Shown: one piece after another, positions 48,571 to 57,515 of the stretch | How positions within the stretch are numbered: the first letter of the stretch is position 1 | How the letters are laid out: every line of letters starts with the position of its first letter | NCBI GenBank assembly: GCA_036271795.1 | Contig: DATAZY010000047.1 | Location: 1-64,000 of the forward strand | Direction of reading: 5' to 3' | Source: Galbitalea sp036271795 | Lineage (GTDB): Bacteria; Actinomycetota; Actinomycetes; Actinomycetales; Microbacteriaceae | DNA: 64,000 bases | Position numbers and translations under genes: made by a program | The notes under the pieces: model-generated | Told to the model about the DNA's origin: nothing | Databases searched by the model: none | Seen by the model: only the letters and a program-made list of their open reading frames with translations

Positions 48571-49719
48571 TTACGCGGTGACGACCTGCGGGGAGCCGAG
48601 CTCGCCGGGAGGCATTTCTGCTGCGAGCCGGTTCGCCTCCTCGATGAGCGTCGCCACGATCTCGGACTCGGGGACGGTCTTGATAACTTCACCCTTGACG
48701 AAGATCTGGCCCTTGCCGTTCCCGCTCGCGACGCCGAGATCCGCTTCACGGGCCTCCCCTGGGCCGTTGACGACACACCCCATCACCGCGACGCGCAACG
48801 GCACGGTCATGCCCTCGAGGCCCGCGGTGACGTCGTTAGCGAGCGTGTAGACATCCACCTGGGCACGCCCGCAACTGGGGCACGAAACGATCTCGAGCTT
48901 GCGCTCGCGCAGGTTCAGCGACTGCAGGATCTGGAGACCAACCTTCACTTCCTGGACCGGCGGAGCCGACAGCGAGACGCGGATGGTGTCGCCGATTCCT
49001 TCTGAGAGCAGGATGCCGAAGGCAGTTGCGCTCTTGATCGTGCCCTGGAACTCCGGACCAGCCTCGGTGACGCCGAGGTGCAGCGGCCAGTCGCCGCGCT
49101 CGGCCAGGAGCCGGTACGCCTTCACCATGATGATCGGATCGTTGTGCTTGACCGAGATCTTGAAGTCGTGGAAGTCGTGTTCCTCGAACAGGCTCGCCTC
49201 CCAGACGGCACTCTCGACGAGCGCCTCCGGCGTCGCCTTGCCGTACTTCTGCAGGATGCCGGGCTCAAGCGAGCCCGCGTTCACTCCGATGCGGATCGAG
49301 ACGCCCGCATCCTTGGCCGCCTGAGCAATTGCGCCGACCTGGTCGTCGAACTTGCGGATGTTGCCCGGGTTCACTCGCACCGCGGCGCATCCCGCATCGA
49401 TGGCCTGGAACACATACTTAGGCTGGAAGTGGATGTCGGCGATGACCGGGATCTGGCTCTTCTTCGCGATGATCGGTAGGGCATCCGCATCGTCCTGGCT
49501 CGGCACGGCGACGCGCACGATGTCGCAGCCGGATGCGGTCAGCTCGGCGATCTGCTGGAGGGTCGCGTTGATGTTCGTCGTCGGGGTCGTGCACATCGAC
49601 TGGACGCTGATCTGTGCGTCGCCACCGACCAGGACCTTACCCACCTTGATCTGCCGCGACTTGCGCCGAGGGGCCAGTACTTCGCGCGATTTTGGGAGAC
49701 CGAGGTTTACTGCAGGCAC
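48571..49719 (-). CDS. ispG: 4-hydroxy-3-methylbut-2-en-1-yl diphosphate synthase
   Basis: 382 residues. Iron-sulfur enzyme of the MEP isoprenoid pathway. 'GGDAQISVQSMCTT' opens the TIM barrel; cluster cysteines are in 'VSCPSCGRAQVD' and 'AVMGCVVNGPGEA'. It lies 43 nt after rseP and near dxr, the usual actinobacterial dxr-rseP-ispG group. The GTG start has TAGTCT and a 7-nt spacer, so it also has a leaderless promoter. Confidence 0.96.
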   Translation of the reverse strand: MPAVNLGLPKSREVLAPRRKSRQIKVGKVLVGGDAQISVQSMCTTPTTNINATLQQIAELTASGCDIVRVAVPSQDDADALPIIAKKSQIPVIADIHFQPKYVFQAIDAGCAAVRVNPGNIRKFDDQVGAIAQAAKDAGVSIRIGVNAGSLEPGILQKYGKATPEALVESAVWEASLFEEHDFHDFKISVKHNDPIIMVKAYRLLAERGDWPLHLGVTEAGPEFQGTIKSATAFGILLSEGIGDTIRVSLSAPPVQEVKVGLQILQSLNLRERKLEIVSCPSCGRAQVDVYTLANDVTAGLEGMTVPLRVAVMGCVVNGPGEAREADLGVASGNGKGQIFVKGEVIKTVPESEIVATLIEEANRLAAEMPPGELGSPQVVTA

Positions 49720-49726
49720 GAGTTCA

Positions 49727-49732
49727 AGACTA
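49727..49732 (-). promoter_or_regulatory. Leaderless -10 box of ispG
   Basis: TAGTCT, 7-nt spacer, GTG at 49719. Confidence 0.45.
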
Positions 49733-49762
49733 CTTCCCGGCTTATACCGATGCTTGGCACGG

Positions 49763-51175
49763 TTATTGGAGCGTAATCGGCTTGACGATGTCGGCGTAGA
49801 GGAGCAGCAGGCTCATCGCGCCGAGAACCACGACCACCGCGAAGGTCAGTGGAACGACCTTCGCCGTGTCGACCGGGCCGGGGTCACGGCGATGGAAGAG
49901 CTTCGCCGTGCCTCGTTTCAATCCCTCCCACAGGGCGCCGATGATGTGGCCACCGTCCAGTGGCATCAGCGGTATCAGGTTGAAGACGAACAGCGCGACA
50001 TTCAGGGATGCGATCACGCTGAGCAGCAGCTGAAGCTGCATGGCGAAGGGCTGACCGTCCGTCGCGATCTGGCCCGCGATTCTGCCGACACCGACAACTC
50101 CGATCGGACCATTGGGATCACGAGGCGCTGTGCTAAAGGCCGCGTTCCAGACCCCGACCATCCGTTGCGGCAGATTGATGACCACTCCGCCGACACTCGT
50201 GGTCGTGTTCCAGACCGTCGGAAGGACGTACGAGATCGACAATGGTTTGAGAGTCTCGGTTGCATCGATCCCGAGGTATCCAATCGATTGGACTTCGGCT
50301 TTCCCGCTCGAATCGAGTATCTGATTGCCCTTCGAGTCGAGAACGTAGGTCTTGTTCGCGACAGGAACCGCAGTCAGCGTGACATCTTTCCCTGAACGCA
50401 GTACGACGATGCTGAGTTTCTTACCGGTCGACTTCCGAATGATCGACGAAACCTGATTCCACGACGTGATTCTCGTGTCGTCGATGCTCTCTACTTTGTC
50501 GCCGGGCTTGAATCCGGCTTTGGCGGCCGGCGACGGCGGATCGGTTGGAGCGCAGGTCGTGCTCGAGGTCGTGGCGGGCAACACGCACGCCGGCACAGCG
50601 CTCACGGTCGCGCTCAACGTGGTTGCGCCAAGCGCGCAAATAATGACGGTGTACAGCACGACCGCGATCACCAGGTTCATGACCGGACCGCCGAGCATGA
50701 TGATGATGCGTTTCCAGATCGCGAGTTTGTAGAACACCCGGTCCTCATGGCCGGGGAGGATCGTGTCGGCAGAGGCACTTCTCGCATCGGAAACCAGGGT
50801 TCTGAAGAACCCGGAACGGTCATCCTGGTCTTCCGGATCCGGATCGATGGTGTCGACGATCGCCGGGCCCGCGTCCTGTACCAGAGTCTGGAAGAACCCG
50901 GTGCTTGCGGTGCGCGCCCTGCCGCCCGGCTTGATTGGTGGATACATACCCGACATCGAGATGTAGCCGCCCAGCGGCAGCGCCTTGATGCCGAACTCGG
51001 TCTCACCGATTTTGCGAGACCACAGCGTCTTGCCGAAGCCGACCATGAACTGCCCGACGCGCACCTTGAAGAGTTTCGCGAAGACGAAGTGGCCAGCCTC
51101 GTGCAGGAGGATCGAAAGCAGAACCCCCAGCGCGACTACCACGACCCCGAGAATGTACAACAGGACGGTACTCAC
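49763..51175 (-). CDS. rseP: Site-2 protease, RseP-like M50 metallopeptidase
   Basis: About 470 residues. The intramembrane zinc motif HExxH is in 'LLHEAGHFVFAKL' at the first helix, the second motif is 'MPLDGGHIIG' near the C-terminus, and a PDZ domain lies between ('KAGFKPGDKVESIDDTRITS'). It cleaves membrane-bound regulators such as anti-sigma factors. The loop after the first helix carries a segment present twice ('GFFQTLVQDAGPAIVDTI' and 'GFFRTLVSDARSASADTI'). GTG at 51175 is preferred; the frame is open to 51196. Confidence 0.93.
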   Translation of the reverse strand: MSTVLLYILGVVVVALGVLLSILLHEAGHFVFAKLFKVRVGQFMVGFGKTLWSRKIGETEFGIKALPLGGYISMSGMYPPIKPGGRARTASTGFFQTLVQDAGPAIVDTIDPDPEDQDDRSGFFRTLVSDARSASADTILPGHEDRVFYKLAIWKRIIIMLGGPVMNLVIAVVLYTVIICALGATTLSATVSAVPACVLPATTSSTTCAPTDPPSPAAKAGFKPGDKVESIDDTRITSWNQVSSIIRKSTGKKLSIVVLRSGKDVTLTAVPVANKTYVLDSKGNQILDSSGKAEVQSIGYLGIDATETLKPLSISYVLPTVWNTTTSVGGVVINLPQRMVGVWNAAFSTAPRDPNGPIGVVGVGRIAGQIATDGQPFAMQLQLLLSVIASLNVALFVFNLIPLMPLDGGHIIGALWEGLKRGTAKLFHRRDPGPVDTAKVVPLTFAVVVVLGAMSLLLLYADIVKPITLQ

Positions 51176-51224
51176 GGGCACAAGGGTAACCCGCAACGCC
51201 TTTGAAGCGGCTGAACCACTTCTC

Positions 51225-52310
51225 CTAGCTGGCTATGAGGCGATCCGCTTCCTCGCGCGCCCAACGCTCGGCCTCCAGTACCCCCTCGAGAGTTGTGCCG
51301 CCCGGCTCGTGCGCATCCACGACTCTTGCGACGGTCTCGACAATGTCGAGGAACCCGATTCGGCCAGCATGGAACGCGTGGACGGCCTGCTCATTCGCCG
51401 CATTGAAGACCGCCGGATAGGTGGCGCCAGCGCGTCCGACGCTCTTCGCGAGCTCGACCGCAGGGAATGCAGCGTTGTCGAGAGGTTCGAAATCCCAACT
51501 GCTGGATGTGGTCCAGTCGAGCGGCAGGCCGACGCCCGCGATGCGATTCGGCCAGTCCAGGGCAACCGAGATCGGGAGGCGCATGTCGGGAGGCGATGCC
51601 TGTGCGATTGTCGAACCATCGACGAACTCGACCATCGAGTGCACGATCGACTGCGGATGCACTGTCACGTCGATGTCGTCATACGCAACATCGAAGAGCA
51701 GGTGCGCCTCGATGATTTCGAGCCCCTTGTTCACAAGCGTCGCGGAATTCGTCGTGACGACGAGCCCCATCTGCCAGGTCGGGTGCGCGAGCGCCTCCGC
51801 GGGAGTCACATCGCGGAGGCTCTCCCGGGTCCGCCCGCGGAACGGACCACCGGATGCCGTGAGCACGAGTCGCCTGACCTCCGCGGGAGTGCCGCTCCGA
51901 AGCGCCTGTGCGATGGCCGAGTGCTCGGAGTCGACCGGCACGATCTGGCCCGGTTTCGCGGCGGAACGAACCAGGTCACCGCCGACGATCAGGCTCTCCT
52001 TGTTCGCCAGCGCAAGTGTCGCGCCCGTCTCGAGAGCCGCCAGGGTCGGAGCAAGCCCGACCGACCCGGTGATACCGTTCACGATGACATCGGCGGCAAC
52101 AGAGCGCACGAGAGCGACCGCCTCATCCACACCGAGGGCAACGGCCGGAACACCGAAATCGACCGCCTGACGCTCGAGGAGCTCGCGATTCGATCCCGCC
52201 GCAAGGCCAACGACCTCAAATCGGTCGCGATTGGCCGCAATCACGTCGAGCGCCTGCACGCCGATCGATCCCGTCGATCCGAGAACAATTACCCTGCGCA
52301 CGTAGCTCAC
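51225..52310 (-). CDS. dxr: 1-deoxy-D-xylulose-5-phosphate reductoisomerase
   Basis: 361 residues. It makes 2-C-methyl-D-erythritol 4-phosphate, the first committed MEP step. NADPH motif 'VLGSTGSIGVQALDVI' at the N-terminus; 'LVLTASGGPFRG' and 'ATLVNKGLEIIEAHLLF' hold metal and substrate residues; 'HPQSIVHSMVEF' is conserved. The stop is 29 nt before the rseP start, and ispG follows, giving a dxr-rseP-ispG run. Confidence 0.96.
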   Translation of the reverse strand: MSYVRRVIVLGSTGSIGVQALDVIAANRDRFEVVGLAAGSNRELLERQAVDFGVPAVALGVDEAVALVRSVAADVIVNGITGSVGLAPTLAALETGATLALANKESLIVGGDLVRSAAKPGQIVPVDSEHSAIAQALRSGTPAEVRRLVLTASGGPFRGRTRESLRDVTPAEALAHPTWQMGLVVTTNSATLVNKGLEIIEAHLLFDVAYDDIDVTVHPQSIVHSMVEFVDGSTIAQASPPDMRLPISVALDWPNRIAGVGLPLDWTTSSSWDFEPLDNAAFPAVELAKSVGRAGATYPAVFNAANEQAVHAFHAGRIGFLDIVETVARVVDAHEPGGTTLEGVLEAERWAREEADRLIAS

Positions 52311-52337
52311 GCTAGCCGAACGCCCGGGTCGCGATTC

Positions 52338-53321
52338 CTAGCTAACGCCGAGAATATCGACGAGGAAGACGATGTCGTCGGTTCCCTTGATCCCCGCGTC
52401 GGAGTTGCCTGCAGACGTGTAGCCGAGTGCCGGTGGAATCACGACGAGGATACGTGATCCGACCGGCTGGCCGACCAGAGCCTGGGAGAAGCCCGGGACG
52501 ACGCCGCTCAGCGGGAAGCTCGCGGTCTGCCCGGCGACCCAGGTGTCATTGCCCGGCACAACAGATCCCGTGCGCCAGATCAGGAGCTGGTAGTTGACGA
52601 TCGCGGTGTCGCTCGCGACCACCTTTGCGCCTTTGCCCTTGATCAGCGTCTCTTCCTCGAACGCACTCGGCTGGGTGGTCGACGGGATGGTCACAGTGGG
52701 CAGCCCCTTGGAGCTGAATACGACGCTGGGGAATCCCGCCTTGGGAGCCTCCGTCGTACCCTGAGCAGTCTTCAGCGGAGCAGGCGACGCGGCAGAAACC
52801 GAGACGACGTCCGCGACGAAGACCATCTCATCCTTCGCGCCGACGCCAAGATCGGTCGATCCGGCGGTCTTGAACGCGTCGGCGGGCGGGATGATGCCGA
52901 CAACCCTGGTGCCAACTCGCGAGCATTCGAGCGTCTTCACGAGGCCAGGCAGGTACTTTGTGGTGTCCATCGTGAACGGGACGGTCTTGCCGTCGAACCC
53001 GGTCGAGGTCAGCTGCTTACCGGTCGTGCCGTTGTAGATCGCGAAATCGACGGACACCTTCTTGTTCTTCGAGGCAAGGGCGCCGGTGCCGGACTTGATG
53101 ACCGTGCGCTGTGTCGTCTTGACAGTCGCGATCGGCGACTTGACCTTGACGGTTGGCGTCTTGCCGAAATTGCTCGATACCGTGATCGAGTCGGAGACAC
53201 TTCCGGACTTTGCGGGGGTGCAGCCATCAATCGTCGCGCTGGTCGGAGTACACCCGGTCAATGAGGCGGCAACGACCACCAACAGGGCCGCTGAACCTAC
53301 GAGGGTCGCGATTTTGCGCAC
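52338..53321 (-). CDS. FKBP-type peptidyl-prolyl isomerase lipoprotein with two FKBP domains
   Basis: About 327 residues. N-terminal signal with lipobox 'SLTGC' (mature Cys near residue 23), so it is probably a lipid-anchored exported protein. Two FKBP domains follow: the first has 'VPFTMDTTKYLPGLVKTLE' and 'GTRVVGIIPP', the second 'ASFPLSGVVPGFSQALVG', 'ILVVIPPALGYTS' and terminal 'DIVFLVDIL'. The second keeps more canonical active-site residues. It should fold exported proteins. GTG at 53321 is chosen because GGAAGG lies about 9 nt upstream; an upstream GTG (53330) sits on that site. Confidence 0.88.
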   Translation of the reverse strand: MRKIATLVGSAALLVVVAASLTGCTPTSATIDGCTPAKSGSVSDSITVSSNFGKTPTVKVKSPIATVKTTQRTVIKSGTGALASKNKKVSVDFAIYNGTTGKQLTSTGFDGKTVPFTMDTTKYLPGLVKTLECSRVGTRVVGIIPPADAFKTAGSTDLGVGAKDEMVFVADVVSVSAASPAPLKTAQGTTEAPKAGFPSVVFSSKGLPTVTIPSTTQPSAFEEETLIKGKGAKVVASDTAIVNYQLLIWRTGSVVPGNDTWVAGQTASFPLSGVVPGFSQALVGQPVGSRILVVIPPALGYTSAGNSDAGIKGTDDIVFLVDILGVS

Positions 53322-53408
53322 GGGGAACACCTTCCAAGTGAAATAAGTCAGCCTCTAGTGTGCCGCATCCTTCTGGGTACTACATGCCATTGGGCGGCTG
53401 GTAATCCC

Positions 53409-53891
53409 CTATGAAAGCCGAACAACGGGTTCGTGGAGCACCGGGAAGTTCACGGACGCGGCGATGAAACACTTCTCGCTCGCCTCGTGATGCAGATTTC
53501 TGGCCAGCTCCAGCCGGGCATCCGCGTCGTTTCCCGCCGCGATTGTGACAACGGGTCGGAGCGTCGCGGAGACGAAATGACCTCCGCCGTCAGCGGTCTG
53601 TTCCATCACCCCGATCGCTGCATCCGAGTACGCAGTGACGACGATGCCGTGGCTGGCGGCGACGTGCAGATAGCTCAGCAGGTGGCACTGACTGAGCGCC
53701 GCGAGCAGCAGTTCCTCCGGGTTCCAGCGGTCGGTGTTACCGCGAAACGCCCGATCGGCCGACGCGGCTATCTCGGGCTTACCGGGCGCTGCCACACGGT
53801 GCTCGCGACCGTAGGACTTGTAGTCGTTGGTGCCCGTGCCACGGTTGCCCTGCCACTCGACATCGACCTCATATGTGTGCTGGATCTCCAC
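53409..53891 (-). CDS. OsmC-family peroxiredoxin-like protein
   Basis: 160 residues. Both catalytic cysteines are present: one in 'ALSQCHLLSYL', the other in 'EASEKCFIAASVNFPV'. 'NPEELLLAALSQCH' is typical of OsmC/YhfA proteins that reduce organic hydroperoxides. GTG start with GAGGGGA upstream. It is divergent from gabT, 57 bp apart. Confidence 0.9.
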   Translation of the reverse strand: MEIQHTYEVDVEWQGNRGTGTNDYKSYGREHRVAAPGKPEIAASADRAFRGNTDRWNPEELLLAALSQCHLLSYLHVAASHGIVVTAYSDAAIGVMEQTADGGGHFVSATLRPVVTIAAGNDADARLELARNLHHEASEKCFIAASVNFPVLHEPVVRLS

Positions 53892-53948
53892 TGCATCCCC
53901 TCACCGCCGAAGACTAAACTCGGCCAAGACTAGAAATTGGAACCAACC

Positions 53949-55298
53949 ATGACCGACACAATTACCGCTGCCATCACGCTGCCGATCGTTCCGCAGCAAC
54001 GTCGCATCGTCACCGCAGTTCCGGGACCCAAATCTCAGGCCCTGCAGCAACGACGACTCGCGGCGATACCGGTTGGAGTCAATTCTGCCCTTCCCGTGTA
54101 CATCGCGCGGGCGCACGGCGCGGTCCTGGTGGATGTGGACGGCAACCAGTTTCTGGATCTCGGCTCCGGCATCGGCGTGACGACCGTCGGCCATACGAAC
54201 GACGCGGTCGTCGAGGCCGCGTCCGAGCAGCTCAAGCGGCTCACGCACGCCGCCTTCACGATCACGCCGTACGAGGGCTATGTGAAGGTCGCCGAACTGC
54301 TGGCCGAGCACACACCAGGTACTCACGCGAAGAAGACGGTGCTGCAGAACTCCGGTGCGGAGGCGGTCGAAAACGGCGTCAAGATTGCCCGCAAATACAC
54401 CGGGCGGGGCGGTGTCGCAGTCCTTGACCACGCCTATCACGGTCGCACCAGCCTGACGATGGCCATGACATTCAAAGCGATGCCCTACGCCTCCGGCTTT
54501 GGGCCCTTCCCCGGTGACATTTATCGCGCCCCCAGCTCGTACCCATTCCATGACGGCCTGAGCGGCGCGGATGCGGCGAAGCGCACGATCGTGCATCTCG
54601 AGAAGTCCGTTGGCGCATCCGATCTGGCCTGTCTCATCGTCGAGCCCATTCAGGGCGAGGGCGGATTCCAGATACCCGCGGACGGCTACCTGCCGGCACT
54701 TCAGGAGTGGTGCAGCGCGAACGGGATCGTGTTCATCGCCGACGAGATCCAGAGCGGGATGGCGCGTACCGGCAAATATTTTGCCAGTGAGCACTTCGGT
54801 GTCGTTCCCGACATGGTGCTCTCCGCGAAGGGTATCGCGGGCGGGCTGCCGCTGTCCGGAATCACGGGACGAGCAGAAATCATGGATGCGGCGCATCCCG
54901 GTGGCCTCGGCGGAACCTTTGGTGGCAATCCGGTCTCCTGTGCCGCGGCAATCGCTGTCTTCGGCGAGATCGAGTCCAACGGCCTGCTCGGTCGTGCCAC
55001 GTCCATCGGCGAGATCCTCCGTCCCGCTCTGCTGGAGCTCCAGAAGAAGTACGACATCATCGGCGACGTGCGCGGGATTGGCGCGATGCAGGCGATCGAG
55101 CTGGTTGTTCCCGGGACGAACGAGCACAATTCGGCCGCACTCGGCACGATTGTGTCCTACGCCGCCCAGCACGGTGTGCTCCTGCTGACGGCGGGGACGC
55201 ACGGCAACGTGCTGCGCTTCCTACCGAGCCTTGCCATCACGGACGACATGCTGCGTGACGCGCTCGGAGTGCTTGACGACGCTCTCGCGGCGCTGTGA
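53949..55298 (+). CDS. gabT: 4-aminobutyrate aminotransferase
   Basis: 449 residues. Class III PLP aminotransferase. The catalytic lysine is in 'VLSAKGIAGGLPLSGI'; 'LQNSGAEAVENGVKIAR' binds the PLP phosphate; 'FIADEIQSGMARTGK' carries the Asp that contacts the PLP nitrogen. It matches GABA aminotransferases of actinobacteria, which give succinic semialdehyde. No succinate-semialdehyde dehydrogenase is adjacent. The asparaginase gene follows within 10 nt. Confidence 0.9.
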   Translation: MTDTITAAITLPIVPQQRRIVTAVPGPKSQALQQRRLAAIPVGVNSALPVYIARAHGAVLVDVDGNQFLDLGSGIGVTTVGHTNDAVVEAASEQLKRLTHAAFTITPYEGYVKVAELLAEHTPGTHAKKTVLQNSGAEAVENGVKIARKYTGRGGVAVLDHAYHGRTSLTMAMTFKAMPYASGFGPFPGDIYRAPSSYPFHDGLSGADAAKRTIVHLEKSVGASDLACLIVEPIQGEGGFQIPADGYLPALQEWCSANGIVFIADEIQSGMARTGKYFASEHFGVVPDMVLSAKGIAGGLPLSGITGRAEIMDAAHPGGLGGTFGGNPVSCAAAIAVFGEIESNGLLGRATSIGEILRPALLELQKKYDIIGDVRGIGAMQAIELVVPGTNEHNSAALGTIVSYAAQHGVLLLTAGTHGNVLRFLPSLAITDDMLRDALGVLDDALAAL

Positions 55299-55308
55299 CC
55301 ACCCCACG

Positions 55309-56277
55309 GTGAGGTCGGCACTCCAGGCTCGCGGATGCGTCGAGCTCGCCCGCGTCGAGCGGAGCGGGATGGTCGAATCGCGGCACCTCGGCGCCGCCGT
55401 CCTGGTCAACGCGAAAGGCACGCTGGTCCGTTCGCTCGGCGATGCCAGTGCCCTGATCTATCCACGTTCGACGCTCAAGCCGCTGCAGGCGGTTGCCGTC
55501 CTGCGCGCCGGCGCACCCCTCGTGGGCGCGCAGGTTGTCCTGGCATCAGCAAGCCATGCGGGCAGCCCGGAGCACCTCGCAGTGGTGCGATCCATCCTCG
55601 ACGCGGCCGAGCTGCCGGCGAGCGCGCTCCAGTGCCCGGTCGACTGGCCCCTTGGCCGCGAATATCGTGACGATCTGGTCCGTTCCGGTGACGGACCGAG
55701 TCGGATGCATATGAACTGCTCCGGCAAGCACGCGGCATTTCTGCTCGCCTGCGTCGTGAACGGCTGGACCACGGAGGACTATCTCGAGCCGGATCATCCC
55801 CTCCAGGTTCTCGTCCGGGACACCGTCGTCGAACTCACGGGAGAACCCGTCGAACACAGCGGAACGGATGGCTGTGGAGCGCCCGTGCACGCGGTGAGCC
55901 TCGAGGGTCTCGCCCGGGCGGTCGGCCGGGTCAGTAGCGCAGACAGCGGAAATGCCGCGGTGCTGACCGAAGCGATCCTGGCTAATCCGTGGGCGATCGA
56001 CGGCGTAGGACGTGCAAACACGCTCGTGATCGAGGAGCTGGGCCTCATTGCCAAGCTCGGCGCAGAGGGCGTCCTGGTGCTCGGAGCGAAATCGGGAGCC
56101 GCGGTCGCCGTCAAGATCCTCGACGGAGGCTCTCGCGCCGCGACTCTGGTTGCGCTCGAACTCATGGTCGAGGCTGGCGAGGTTTCGCGATCCGCGGCGA
56201 CCGAGGTTCTCGAACGCTCGCTCGAGCCGGTGCTCGGTGGCGGGCACGTTGTCGGCTCGATCCTGCCCGCGTTCTAG
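55309..56277 (+). CDS. Asparaginase (Rhizobium type II)
   Basis: About 322 residues from the GTG at 55309; the frame opens at 55231 within gabT. It matches the PF06089-type asparaginases, unrelated to the bacterial AnsA/AnsB fold: 'VERSGMVESRHLGAAVLV', 'RSTLKPLQAVAVL', 'NCSGKHAAFL' and 'GTDGCGAPVHAVSL' are all family blocks. 'STLKP' and 'CSGKHAAF' hold residues of the serine/lysine active site in this family. It hydrolyses asparagine to aspartate and ammonia. It is 10 nt after gabT and therefore likely co-transcribed. Confidence 0.88.
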   Translation: MRSALQARGCVELARVERSGMVESRHLGAAVLVNAKGTLVRSLGDASALIYPRSTLKPLQAVAVLRAGAPLVGAQVVLASASHAGSPEHLAVVRSILDAAELPASALQCPVDWPLGREYRDDLVRSGDGPSRMHMNCSGKHAAFLLACVVNGWTTEDYLEPDHPLQVLVRDTVVELTGEPVEHSGTDGCGAPVHAVSLEGLARAVGRVSSADSGNAAVLTEAILANPWAIDGVGRANTLVIEELGLIAKLGAEGVLVLGAKSGAAVAVKILDGGSRAATLVALELMVEAGEVSRSAATEVLERSLEPVLGGGHVVGSILPAF

Positions 56278-56387
56278 CCCGTCGGGCAATCGTCGGAGGC
56301 GAGCAAATCGACCATATTGTTGCATTATGTTCACGAAATCCGTGGAATTGACCCGTAAACGGGGGCGAAATCGGCGGTTTTCGACAC

Positions 56388-56393
56388 TACGCT
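56388..56393 (+). promoter_or_regulatory. Leaderless -10 box of ald
   Basis: TACGCT, 6-nt spacer, ATG at 56400. Confidence 0.5.
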
Positions 56394-56399
56394 GAAGGC

Positions 56400-57515
56400 A
56401 TGAAGGTCGCCGTCCCAGCCGAAGTCAAGAACAACGAATATCGTGTCGCCATCACCCCCGCCGGCGTGCACGAACTGGTGACCCATGGTCATCAGGTAGT
56501 CGTGCAGGCGGGCGCGGGAGACGGATCTTCGATTCCCGACGCCGCCTATGTCGCGGCGGGCGCGTCCATCAGCAAGGATGCCGCCTCGACCTGGGCGCAG
56601 GGCGAAATGGTGCTCAAGGTCAAGGAGCCAATCGAGAGCGAATACGGCTACTTTCGCGATGACCTGGTGCTCTTCACTTACCTCCATCTCGCCGCCGAGC
56701 CGGAGCTTACGAAAGCGTTGATCGAGTCCGACATCACCGCGATCGCATACGAGACCGTTCAGCTGGCATCCCGGGCGCTCCCCCTGCTCGCGCCGATGAG
56801 CGAGGTCGCCGGACGCCTGGCACCTATCGTCGGCGCCAACGTGATGTTGCGCCCGAACGGCGGACCCGGACTTCTCGTTCCCGGAGTTCCCGGAACCTAT
56901 CCGGCGAGCATCGTGGTACTGGGTGGCGGCGTCGCCGGCACCAACGCGGTCTCGGTTGCCGTGGGGCTCGGCGCGGACGTCACCGTGCTCGACACCAACC
57001 TGCAGCGCCTTCGCGAAATCGACGCGCTCTATGCCGGCCGGGTGAAGACCATCGCCTCTAATACTTTTGAAATCGATCGCGCCGTGGTCAGCGCGGATAT
57101 GGTCATCGGCTCCGTGCTCGTGCCGGGCGCTAAGGCGCCGAAGCTCGTGAGCAATGAGCTGGTGTCTCGCATGAAGCCCGGAAGTGTCCTCGTGGATATC
57201 GCGATCGACCAGGGTGGATGCTTTGCGGACTCGCATCCCACCACCCATGCAGACCCGACGTTCCGTGTGCACAATTCGCTGTTCTATTGCGTCGCCAACA
57301 TGCCCGGTGCCGTTGCCAATACATCGACCTATGCGCTCACCAATGCGACGCTGCCCTACGCGAGGTCCGTCGCGAACCTCGGCTGGCTCGACGCGCTGCG
57401 AGCCGACCCCGCCCTCGCCCTCGGCCTGAACGTTCACGCGGGTGCGGTCACCAGTGAACCGGTTGCGACCGCCCACGGACTGACTCATGTCCCGCTGAGC
57501 TCGGTGCTCGGCTAG
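56400..57515 (+). CDS. ald: Alanine dehydrogenase
   Basis: 371 residues. It interconverts L-alanine and pyruvate/ammonia with NAD. The start 'MKVAVPAEVKNNEYRVAITP' is the classic N-terminal signature; 'MVLKVKEP' holds the substrate lysine and 'FTYLHLAAEP' the catalytic histidine; 'VLGGGVAGTNAVSVAVGLGA' is the NAD-binding site. Full length. It has its own leaderless promoter. With gabT and asparaginase it makes a small amino-acid nitrogen catabolism group. Confidence 0.96.
   Translation: MKVAVPAEVKNNEYRVAITPAGVHELVTHGHQVVVQAGAGDGSSIPDAAYVAAGASISKDAASTWAQGEMVLKVKEPIESEYGYFRDDLVLFTYLHLAAEPELTKALIESDITAIAYETVQLASRALPLLAPMSEVAGRLAPIVGANVMLRPNGGPGLLVPGVPGTYPASIVVLGGGVAGTNAVSVAVGLGADVTVLDTNLQRLREIDALYAGRVKTIASNTFEIDRAVVSADMVIGSVLVPGAKAPKLVSNELVSRMKPGSVLVDIAIDQGGCFADSHPTTHADPTFRVHNSLFYCVANMPGAVANTSTYALTNATLPYARSVANLGWLDALRADPALALGLNVHAGAVTSEPVATAHGLTHVPLSSVLG

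Noticed and set aside
53901..55202. 433-codon minus-strand frame over gabT
   Set aside because: Shadow of gabT; no start signal, no domain.
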